Origin: CAIXSC01 sp046349855
GTDB taxonomy: Bacteria > Planctomycetota > Planctomycetia > Pirellulales > Pirellulaceae
Direction: 5' to 3'
Assembly: GCA_046349855.1 (NCBI GenBank)
Contig: JAXMBM010000014.1
Span: forward strand, 62,001 to 126,000
DNA: 64,000 nt
Shown: piece by piece, positions 8,322 through 16,700 of the stretch
Position numbering within the stretch: position 1 is the stretch's first letter
Layout: each line of letters opens with the position of its first letter
The notes under the pieces: generated by a model
Database searches by the model: none
What the model saw: only the letters and a program-made list of their open reading frames with translations
Told to the model about the DNA's origin: nothing
Made by a program: the position numbers and the translations under genes

Positions 8322-9599
8322 ATGAACACCATCGGCCCACTCAATCTGGTCTGCCTGTTGAGTCTGGGCGTGGCGCTGTGGGCTGCGGTGCAGATCATCT
8401 ACGCAGGGCGTTCCACGGCCGACGACGCGCTGCGAATCATCCTGCAGATTGTGTCGGGCCTGCTGGTGCTGCTCGCCGTGCTGGGGTTGATCATCGCGCT
8501 GACCGGCCCCTTGGCCATCGCCTTGTTGATCCTGGGCCTGATCATCGGCAGCGAATCGCTGGTCGTCTACTTCCGCCTCGAACGACAGGCGGTGCTGCGT
8601 TACCTGGCGGTGGCGGCCGAACGCGGCCTGCCGCTCCCGACGGCGGCCCGCGCCTATGCGCTGGAGCGCGGCGACCTGTTCGGCCGCGCCGGCCTGCTGC
8701 TGGCTCAGGCGCTCGAGCGAGGTGCCAGTCTTCCGCAGGCGTTGCGTCTGTCGGGACACCGTTTCGGCCTGGCCCCCCGGTTGGCCCTGGGAGTCGGTGA
8801 TGAATTGCAGTGCCTCCCGCGCACGCTCCGCGCCGCGGTCCAGCATGAAGATGTGGTGCGGGCCGCCATGCGATCCTGGTACGAACGGCTGGCCTACGTG
8901 ATGGTGGCTTTCACCGGGACGCTGCTGGTCACGTCATTCCTGGTCGTGAAAATCATCCCCGTCTTGGAGAAGATGTGCGCCGAATTCGGCGCCAACCCTC
9001 CGGCAACTCTGAGCTGGTTTTCGCTCGATTTTCCCGGTGGTCCACAGGGGGACCTGCAGATGTTCGCGTTGCTGGCGCTGCTGGTGATCAGCTTGTTGGC
9101 GCTGCATGCCCTGCTGTTGCTGGCGGTGTTTGAGGTCTGGAGCCGTTCCTGGCCACTGATCGGCCGCGCGTCCCTTCCGTATGACAAGGCTTTGGTGCTG
9201 CGCGCCCTGGGCTGGGGACTGGCCAACGGCGCAGCGGTCCCCGAAATTGTCGATTGCCTGGCCCGCCATACTCCCACCGGTATCCTGCAGCGACGACTGC
9301 TGGAAACGGCTCAGCGCATCCGCCTCGGCACCCCCTGGCTGAGCGCGTTCCAGGCGTCTCGCTTGCTGAGTTCCGCTGACGGAATGGTGCTGGCTGCGGC
9401 GGAACGCGTCGGCAACCTTGCCTGGGCCTGTGAGCTGCGAGCCAGCAGCCAGCTGAAGCGGCTGGAGATTCGCCTGCGGGCGGTTTTGAGCATTGTTTTT
9501 CCGCTGTTACTGGTCGCGCTGGGTGGCTATGTCCTGCTGATGGCCGTAGCGATGTTCGCGAGCCTGATCCAGATTCTCCAATTCAGCGGTCAGTTTTGA
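8322..9599 (+). CDS. GspF/PilC family platform protein (copy 3 of 3), with extra N-terminal membrane segments
   Basis: 425 residues. Unlike the two upstream copies it starts with two apolar helices (residues ~5-28 and ~40-70) before the GspF-like repeats: YLAVAAERGLPLPTAARAYA and LAQALERGASLPQALRLSG, a membrane segment at ~190-215, another at ~250-275, a second repeat (GLANGAAVPEIVDCLARHT, RIRLGTPWLSAFQ), and a C-terminal anchor (~385-415). It is separated from copy 2 by 67 bases. The next gene starts 11 bases after its stop and uses a ribosome binding site made by the stop region. Confidence 0.78.
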   Translation: MNTIGPLNLVCLLSLGVALWAAVQIIYAGRSTADDALRIILQIVSGLLVLLAVLGLIIALTGPLAIALLILGLIIGSESLVVYFRLERQAVLRYLAVAAERGLPLPTAARAYALERGDLFGRAGLLLAQALERGASLPQALRLSGHRFGLAPRLALGVGDELQCLPRTLRAAVQHEDVVRAAMRSWYERLAYVMVAFTGTLLVTSFLVVKIIPVLEKMCAEFGANPPATLSWFSLDFPGGPQGDLQMFALLALLVISLLALHALLLLAVFEVWSRSWPLIGRASLPYDKALVLRALGWGLANGAAVPEIVDCLARHTPTGILQRRLLETAQRIRLGTPWLSAFQASRLLSSADGMVLAAAERVGNLAWACELRASSQLKRLEIRLRAVLSIVFPLLLVALGGYVLLMAVAMFASLIQILQFSGQF

Positions 9600-9610
9600 G
9601 GATGCTGATC

Positions 9611-10051
9611 ATGCCGCTTCCGCTTTCCCTTTCCCCCCGGGCCTCGTCCCGCCTTCGTCGCCGGGGAGTCACGGTCCTGGAGGCCACCACGGCCTTGGTG
9701 GTCGCAGGTCTCGCCTTATCGGCGGCCGTCGAACTGTGGATCGCGCTGTCACATCAACAGCGCGGATTGGCGCGACACGAACTGGCACGGCAGGAAGCCG
9801 CTAACGTGCTGGAACGACTGCTGGGACAACCCTGGGACGCGAGCCTGACGGGAACCCGCGACGAACCCGCCTCGGCGGAACTGCAAGACTTGCTGCCCGA
9901 CGCCACCGTCCAGATCGAGGTCACCGCCTTCGACTCGCCCGTCGTGTCCCAACGGGTTCGGGTCCGAATTGTGGCGGACGGCCCCACGGGCCCGGAAACG
10001 ACCTGGGCCACCCTGGTCGCCTGGAAGCACCGCGCAGGAGCCTGGCCATGA
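9611..10051 (+). CDS. Pseudopilin-like protein with type IV prepilin N-terminus
   Basis: About 146 residues. A prepilin leader is visible: a basic stretch, then RRGVTVLEATTALVVAG, i.e. cleavage after G, T/V at the mature start and E at mature position 5, followed by an apolar helix. This is the class III signal cut by a prepilin peptidase. Start is ATG at 9611 because GAGG (9598-9601) stands 9 bases upstream; ATG 9602 is too close to it. The globular part (~50-146) is small and resembles minor pseudopilins (GspI/GspH-like). It overlaps the next gene by ATGA. Confidence 0.75.
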   Translation: MPLPLSLSPRASSRLRRRGVTVLEATTALVVAGLALSAAVELWIALSHQQRGLARHELARQEAANVLERLLGQPWDASLTGTRDEPASAELQDLLPDATVQIEVTAFDSPVVSQRVRVRIVADGPTGPETTWATLVAWKHRAGAWP

Positions 10052-11154
10052 TCATCTCCCGCGAAGCCACTCGGCGAATGCCCACGCGACGATCCCTCGC
10101 GCGGCGCCCCGGCATCACGCTGATCGAAACCCTGGTGACCATCGCCATCCTGGCGATGACCATGTTGATCGTCGCCGGGGCCCTGGCGACCTGTTTCCGA
10201 GCCGATCGGCAACTGGAGCGACAGAACGCCCATGCGGCTCCCTGGCAACGCCTGGCCTTTCACTTTCGCGCGGATTGCCATCAAGCCACCGTGATCCAGT
10301 GGCCTGCCGCTCCCCCCGCACCGGTGAATCCTCCCCCGCCCGTATCGGCGGCGGCCGCGCCCCCCACCCCGACCGACCAGGGAACGCCGCCGGCCGAGCC
10401 GGCGGAACCGGATACTGAGGCGAGCGGACCACCGCTGCTGGTCATCGAGCGGCGCGACGGTCAGGTGGTCGAGTACCGTGCGCATCCCCTGGGGCTGGAG
10501 CGACGCCTGCGTGCGTCGGCGACCACTTCCTGGCTACGCGATGCGTTTCGCTTGACGGCCGACAGCCAGCTGACGATCACCCCGGCCGCCGATGCTCCAC
10601 GGCGGCTGCTGTTGCGCTGGACACCCAGCCCCGCCTCCTTGCCGCGGCCGGCCGTGCATGTGGTCGAAGCGGTGATCCCGGCCGGAGCCGAACTGCGAAG
10701 ACCGCGGCGGACTCGTCCTGCACGTCAGCCCGCCGGCCGGCGACGACGACGACGCGGTGCCGTGCTGGCTGTCGCCCTGATTGCTTTCCTGGTCGTGGCG
10801 TTGCTCAGCGCCGTGGCGCTGCAGCGAGTCGTACGCGATCATCGCGCGGCCCGCATGCGGGCCTATCAGTGGCAGGCCGAATGGCTGGCGATTTCCGCGC
10901 GCGGCCGGGCCCGCGAACGCCTGGCGGCCGACGCCAGCTATGCCGGCGAGACCTGGGACGTCGCGGCGGCCGAATTCGGCGCTGACGACCGCGCTCGGCC
11001 CGGCAAAATCACCATCGTCGTGACTCCCGTGGAAGGTGCTCCCCAGGAGCGCCGCGTCACCGTGGCCGCACGCTATCCGGCCGACGAGACCCTGGGCCTG
11101 CTGCGGCAAGACGAATTCACCTGTTCCCTCGCTCCCTCAGGAGATTCCCCATGA
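10048..11154 (+). CDS. Minor pseudopilin fused in frame to a PilX-like domain
   Basis: 368 residues containing two pilin-type N-termini in one frame. The first is a prepilin signal, RPGITLIETLVTIAILAMTM (~27-46), followed by a globular part with a Pro-rich insert (~90-125). At residue ~220 a run of basic residues (RRRRRR) is followed by GAVLAVALIAFLVVALLSAV, an apolar helix of the type that starts PilX/GspK-like proteins, then ~100 residues ending in SLAPSGDSP. No stop codon separates the halves. In related loci these are normally separate genes (inference from general knowledge). It is coupled by ATGA overlaps to both neighbours. It could be a true fusion or a lost stop codon. Confidence 0.72.
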   Translation: MIISREATRRMPTRRSLARRPGITLIETLVTIAILAMTMLIVAGALATCFRADRQLERQNAHAAPWQRLAFHFRADCHQATVIQWPAAPPAPVNPPPPVSAAAAPPTPTDQGTPPAEPAEPDTEASGPPLLVIERRDGQVVEYRAHPLGLERRLRASATTSWLRDAFRLTADSQLTITPAADAPRRLLLRWTPSPASLPRPAVHVVEAVIPAGAELRRPRRTRPARQPAGRRRRRRGAVLAVALIAFLVVALLSAVALQRVVRDHRAARMRAYQWQAEWLAISARGRARERLAADASYAGETWDVAAAEFGADDRARPGKITIVVTPVEGAPQERRVTVAARYPADETLGLLRQDEFTCSLAPSGDSP

Positions 11155-12107
11155 CGGCCCGTTGCCGACCCTCGCGCCTTGCCTGTCGCGGGTTCACTCT
11201 CGTGGAATTACTCGTCGTGATTGCCATCATCGGCATCCTGATCGCTCTGCTTCTCCCGGCCGTGCAAGCGGCTCGCGAGGCCGCGCGGCGGAGCAGTTGT
11301 GCGAACAACCTGTCGCAACTGGTGCTGGCCATCCACAACTATGAAATGGCCCATGGAGTCTATCCCGCCGGGACCGTCGATGCCCAAGGGCCCATCTTGA
11401 GCCAGCAGCGCGGCTACCACCACAACTGGCTCAGCCGCATCCTGCCGTTCTTCGAAGAGCGGAACGCCTTCGAGGCGATCGACTGGCGCGTGGGTGTGTA
11501 TCACAAGAACAACGGTCCGGTCCGTAAACGCGGGATGCGCATCGTCCGCTGTCCCTCGAACGCCTGGGTACAGGATGCGCAGTCGAGTTACGCGGCTGTC
11601 CATCATGACGTCGAAGCTCCCATCGACGCCGACAATCACGGCGTGTTCTTCCTCAACAGCCGCATCCGCTATGACGATATCCTGGACGGCTCTTCCTACA
11701 CTCTGTTCCTGGGCGAAAAGACTCCGGACGTGAACGACCTGGGCTGGATGTCGGGCACCCGCGCGACGTTGCGCAACACCGGAGGGGGACTGAGTTCGGC
11801 GCGTGCGGTTCGCGGCGGGGCACTCGGCAGCCTGCCAACCGTCGACTATTCCAATGGCGACTCACCGGAACTCGGCGCACTCTTGCCGGGCGGCGATACA
11901 ACACCCCTTGGTGCGAACGATCCGGCAGGCGAAGGCGGCCCCGCTACGACCGCGACGATGGTCGGCGGATTTGACAGCGCTCACCCAGGAGGCGTGATGT
12001 TCGCCATGGGCGATGGCCACATCCAGTATATCTCGCTGACCGTCGGACTCCCCGTCCTGCAACAGATGGCTCATCGAGCCGATCGGAAACTGCAGGTCTC
12101 CCCGTAA
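11151..12107 (+). CDS. DUF1559 prepilin-like protein (H-X9-DG type)
   Basis: 318 residues of the DUF1559 family, hugely expanded in planctomycetes. N-terminus: CRGFTLVELLVVIAIIGI (prepilin signal with cleavage after G and E at +5), then LLPAVQAAREAARRSSCANN, the family's hallmark. C-terminus: HPGGVMFAMGDG, the H-X9-DG motif. It would be anchored by its N-terminal helix and assembled or displayed outside the inner membrane. AGGAG lies 6 bases upstream of ATG 11151, and the start overlaps the preceding stop (ATGA). As last gene of the operon with the pseudopilins and GspF copies, it is the likely major substrate. Confidence 0.92.
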   Translation: MTARCRPSRLACRGFTLVELLVVIAIIGILIALLLPAVQAAREAARRSSCANNLSQLVLAIHNYEMAHGVYPAGTVDAQGPILSQQRGYHHNWLSRILPFFEERNAFEAIDWRVGVYHKNNGPVRKRGMRIVRCPSNAWVQDAQSSYAAVHHDVEAPIDADNHGVFFLNSRIRYDDILDGSSYTLFLGEKTPDVNDLGWMSGTRATLRNTGGGLSSARAVRGGALGSLPTVDYSNGDSPELGALLPGGDTTPLGANDPAGEGGPATTATMVGGFDSAHPGGVMFAMGDGHIQYISLTVGLPVLQQMAHRADRKLQVSP

Positions 12108-12167
12108 CCACTGCCTTCCCCGTGCGCGAGCCACACCCCGCTCGCGTCACCGCCGGCTCTTTACCCT

Positions 12168-12602
12168 ATGACTGCTCCTCCTCCCACGCCGCCCCCTTCG
12201 GATGCCTGGGAACCATTGCGCGCCCGCGCAGCCGAACGACACGCGACGCGTGGCTTCCCGCTCGCGTCGCTGTTTCTGTTGGTGACCGTCTGCGCAGCGT
12301 TGATCTCGTTCATCCTCCCTGTAGCCCACGCTTTTCGTACACAGCAGGTCCCTGGAACGGATCTGCTGATCGCCAGCCTGATCGCCGGCGTGGTAACCAC
12401 GATCCTGGGAGCGTTCCTGGGCCTGCTGCAGCGAAGGCCCGTGCTGGGACTGCTGGCTGGCGGTGTCGTGGGTGGCTTCGTGGGATGCATCGTCGGGCCA
12501 CTGTGCCTGCTCCCCGTTGAGCAGTTCGCCGAACTGCTGCGCATGTCCCTGGTGGGGAGCCTGGCACTGGTTGTCCTGGCCGCGTTCATGCGGCGCGTCT
12601 GA
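12168..12602 (+). CDS. Small membrane protein of unknown function
   Basis: 144 residues, not recognised. A Pro-rich cytosolic head (1-35) is followed by four apolar stretches (~31-50, ~65-82, ~88-110 and ~122-140) with Gly-rich turns (AGGVVGGFVG), so an integral membrane protein. It follows the pilin operon by 60 bases on the same strand and may be read with it. No clear ribosome binding site was seen before ATG 12168. Confidence 0.6.
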   Translation: MTAPPPTPPPSDAWEPLRARAAERHATRGFPLASLFLLVTVCAALISFILPVAHAFRTQQVPGTDLLIASLIAGVVTTILGAFLGLLQRRPVLGLLAGGVVGGFVGCIVGPLCLLPVEQFAELLRMSLVGSLALVVLAAFMRRV

Positions 12603-12622
12603 GCGCTCCGGCTACCACACCA

Positions 12623-12651
12623 CGGTGCGGCACGGCCGAGGTGCCGCACCG
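12623..12651. terminator. Perfect 11-bp inverted repeat between convergent genes
   Basis: CGGTGCGGCAC (12623-12633) and its exact complement GTGCCGCACCG (12641-12651) enclose a 7-base loop. It sits between the membrane-protein gene (plus) and the secreted-protein gene (minus), so it can serve both strands. No T-run follows. Confidence 0.5.
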
Positions 12652-12701
12652 CGTGTGACAGTCCACGTGTGACAGACCACACGTCGTTCGGCCACCGCCC
12701 A

Positions 12702-13478
12702 TCAGACGCCAGGCGGAAGTTCGGGCGGCGGGCAGCCCAGATCGACATCCGAACCATCCCGGTCCTTGGCCGTGGCCCCACTGCGGAAGTTCGGGCCGGC
12801 GTCTTCCGGAAACTCGCACGTCTCGATGTCATTCGTCTTGCGTGTGGCCATCAGGAACAGGTCCTTGCCCGCCTGCACGTCATCACCGTAGTCGGGATGC
12901 TTGATGGTCGGACAGCAGCACCAGTACACCTGCTTCTCCGGGTTGTACCAATAGACCCACTGCGGCTTGGAGGGAAACAGGATCAGCAACTGCTGCCCGC
13001 CCTGAGGAAACGTACATTTCCGGTAATAGTTCCCCTTGCCCGTCCGCATCCAGGGGCCATAGTTCACCTGCCCTCCTCCCCCGCCACCCTGCTGAGCGAT
13101 TCCGCTGAACCGGCCCGACCAGTTCCCACTCATCCCATTCGCCTGCCACGAACCAGAGAACGCCGGAGGCTGAGAATTGCCGGCCACGAAGAACGTGAAC
13201 CGTCCGTTCGTGTCGCCAAAACTCCAATTCCCCGTGATCGTCGCCCCGCCGCCCAGCCGGACGTCATAGCGCACGCCATTCAGCGTGCCCTGCCCATCAT
13301 TCGTCTCGTAAATCCCCTGCGTGCCGTTGAACGTCAACAATGCCTGAACTCGTCCGCCACCAAGCGCCTCATAATTGGTATTCCAGCGCGATCGCTGGAT
13401 CGTCTCCGCGGTGAGTTGGGCAAATGCCGTGCTGCACAGCGCGACTACGGTCAGAGTGGCCAAGAGCAACTGTCTCAT
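12702..13478 (-). CDS. Secreted protein of unknown function with Cys-triplet C-terminal region
   Basis: 258 residues, not recognised. ATG at 13478 is chosen because AAGGAAG stands about 7 bases upstream and the protein then opens with a clean signal peptide (MRQLLLATLTVVALCSTAFA, cut before Q). Residues ~30-130 alternate Gly/Thr/Ser-rich beta-like strands (e.g. TFNGTQGIYETNDGQGTLNG, ITGNWSFGDTNGRFTFFVAG). A Gly-rich linker at ~138-145 leads to an aromatic, Cys-bearing region with YWCCCPTIKHPD at ~192-203. Two halves joined by a flexible linker suggest a secreted binding protein. No enzyme motif was seen. Confidence 0.6.
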   Translation of the reverse strand: MRQLLLATLTVVALCSTAFAQLTAETIQRSRWNTNYEALGGGRVQALLTFNGTQGIYETNDGQGTLNGVRYDVRLGGGATITGNWSFGDTNGRFTFFVAGNSQPPAFSGSWQANGMSGNWSGRFSGIAQQGGGGGGQVNYGPWMRTGKGNYYRKCTFPQGGQQLLILFPSKPQWVYWYNPEKQVYWCCCPTIKHPDYGDDVQAGKDLFLMATRKTNDIETCEFPEDAGPNFRSGATAKDRDGSDVDLGCPPPELPPGV

Positions 13479-13777
13479 GGGATCTTCCTTGAGCGACAAC
13501 GGGATGGGGTCCGGCTGCGGTCGCTGACGCGGGCCGGATCTTCTGAGATACTCCCGGGCCCACCACAACGGGCCCTCGGCGCGTCGGCGAAGCCCACACA
13601 GCTCCGAAGCCAGACGCTTATCGCCGCACCGCCTCGCTGCTGCGACGATCCAGGCGCACAAGAACATAACCGATCACCACTCCGCCTGCACCCCAAATCC
13701 CCCTTGTGGGGAAAATAAACCCTGCCTCCATTGCTTGCGCTGGAGCCAGAACAGAAGACTCCATCGAGCACCTGGAC

Positions 13778-16700
13778 TCAGAACTGCGTCCACCGGCGGC
13801 GGATTTGAGTCACCTTGTCTTCGCGCGGTCGCGTTCCACCGGGCACGTCGAGATGAGGTGGAGGCGGCACCGCCGGTGACGGCTCCGCCATCTCCTGGCC
13901 AACCGGACTCGACGTCACCGTCCCTGGGGACGGACGGATCGCCGGAGGCAACGGTGCCGTTGTCGGGACGGCTGAAGGCGTGACGGTCGGCGGCGCGACG
14001 GCGGGCGCTGTCATGACGGAGGAGGTTCCCACCGAGTGACCGGGACGCCGCCGCGGATGCGTCAGGGCGTCACGCAGGCGGACCTGAGTCGCCTGATCCA
14101 GGTCATCGACCAGGATCAGCACTTCGCCGCCGCGCCGCGCGGCGACGCAGCGGCCGCCCCAAAAGACCACCAGGTTGCGGTGCGTGGCGGGAATGCGCGG
14201 ACCAGGAACGACGATGCCGCTCAGATTCAACGGGTCGGCGGCGGAGACGACGATCCAGTCTCCCACCGGTTCGTCGCGCACGGCACGCAGCTGCACGACC
14301 GACGACTCGCTGGCGAACTGCTCCCCAGCCACTCCCGCGACAAACCGTCCCCCCCGGATCTCGCCGCGCAATTCCAGCCGCCGGTAGACGGGCGCCAATT
14401 CACTCCAGGGCGGTGCCGCGGGCTCGCGCGCCAACAGATCGCGGAAGACCACGCCGTACCGCTTCAGCAGGAGCCAGCACCAGCGTTCGAGCCGGGCCGC
14501 CTGCCGCGTGCGCGCCGACGACTCGGCAGCACCGCCAGCCGCCTCCTCGATCAACCATCCAGGAAAGAGCGACCAGCGGCCCACGGGAGAAATCCGCAAC
14601 GGGCCTCCCTCGCGCCGCGTCACGATCGACCGCACGGCGGCAAAGGCGTCCGACGTGACTCGCCCCAGAGAAGCCAGTTCCCGCAGCGCAGCCTGAGTGT
14701 CTTCGACCGACAGGCCCGTGACGTGCCGCAATTCGTTCAGAAACAGGGCCCCTCGCTGCCGCAAGGCTGCCAACACGCTCTGCGGACCCGCCCGCTCCCC
14801 CGTGTCGACCTCGGGTCGCTCCGGCGGCAACTGCCACACCAGATCGTCGCGCGGCACGATCGCCACCGGCATGGCTCGAGTCATCGCCGCCAGCACCGAC
14901 TCGTCGCGCGGCGGACGGCGCGGCGGACGCAGTCGTCCCCAGGTCATCTCGCCCGCCAGAAACAACTGATCGAGCCACTGTGGATCGTAGTGGGCGACAC
15001 GCGGCGCGAGCACATGCCGCTCCCAGGCCGCCGCGGGAAGTTCCAGACCGGCCAGCTGAGCCAGCGCTTCCCGCACCCCGGCCGGTCCCGCACCGTAACC
15101 CCCGCCCCACCGCTGATGCTTCGTGAGGAAGCGGTGATAGTCGGCCGGCGACACCGGCTGAATGCGCCGCCGCAAGCCGTCGAGCGTGAGTCGATGGATG
15201 CGGGCCAGCAATCGACGATCGCACCACTGGCAAGCCTCCTCGGCCGCGCCCTCCCGCGCCGCGTCTTCCCGCGCCGCCGTCTCGTGGCCAGCGTGTGTCG
15301 AAGAAGCGAGAGCTCGGCCCGAGCTACCAGCGGTTCCGTCCGAGAGTCGTGAGAAGTGTCCCCGCAGCACCATCCCCTGACCTTCGAGTGCCTCGAGTGC
15401 CGAATGGATGACGGCAGGATCCAGTCCGAGTCGCTGGGCCAAGGCAGCGGCCGTGACGGGGCCGCTGCCGAGCAACTGCCCGCGGACCAGTTCCACCCAG
15501 GCATCGCTCCGCGTCCATTCCGAGTCCAGTGCCGCGGGCAACGTGATGGCTGGAGTCACGCCGTCCGCGCCGTAGACGGCTCGTACCAGCGGCCAGCGTT
15601 CCGCCGCCAGCCAGCCGTAGCGCGGCGGACTCGCGGTCCCCGCCTCCTGGTCCAGACTCGGCAAGGCCAGTCGTGCGGCTCGACCACGCCGCATCAACTC
15701 GTCGAACCACGCGTACCAGGCCACGTCCGGCGGCTCGGGGAGCATGACCGCCTGTAACAGCACGTCGTGCAGCTCATCGGCACTGCGCACCACCGGCGCC
15801 GCCTCGGCCACCACCTGACGAACCGCTTCGGGGTCGAGTCGCGACAGGTCGCGGAAGTCGTCGGTCGACAAGGTGCGCCGCGTGGTCACGGCCCGCGTGC
15901 GCCGCTCTTCGAGATCGGCGCCGTCGAGAAACGCGTAGGGGTTGGCGTTGAGCAGTTCGTGGCTGAACGGGGACGGTTCTCGCGTATCGCAGGGGATAAA
16001 CCGCACGGTCCCCTGCTGGAATGCCGCCAGGATCTGCAGCCAGCCGCGGGTGTCGAGTGCTTCCTGGAGACAATCGTCGACCGTCTGACGAACCAGAGGG
16101 TGGTCCGGGATCTCGATATCGCCGTGGTGGTTTTCCAGACAGCCCACCGTCGCGGGGAACGTCGCCGCCAGCAGATCGTCGGCGCGAAAGCGCTGCAGGA
16201 AGAACGGGATCTTGCGTCCCTGCTGGAAGCGCAGGACCACCAGGGCTCGGGTGGCATTCCAGCGCCAACGCACCGGAAACAGGGGGACGGCGAACAGGGC
16301 CTGCTGGAGCAATTCCTGCCCGTTGTGCGGTCCCAGCATCTTGAACAGCTGCTCGATCGGAAAACTGTGCTGCGGCCCCATCGACAGCAGGATGCCGTTG
16401 TCGGTCGCCGCGGCCTGGAGTTCGAAATCGAAGCTGCGGCAGAAGCGTTTGCGCAACGCCAGTCCCCAGGCGCGATTCACTCGATGCCCGAACGGCGCGT
16501 GGATGACCAGCTGCATGCCGCCCGCTTCGTCGAAGAACCGTTCGAACACCACGTCGCGCGTCGTCGGCACCATTCCCAGAGCGGCGATCTGGGCCGCCAC
16601 ATAGCGGACCGCCTGAGCCGCCGCCACCTCGTCCGCGCCACACTCGCTCCGCAGCCACTCGCCAGCCCGTGCCTCACCACTCCGCGGGTCGTGTTCCTCG

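Noticed and set aside
6713..8398. Minus-strand frame of 561 codons
   Set aside because: Shadow of two GspF-like genes; Gln/Arg/Gly-rich with no domain.
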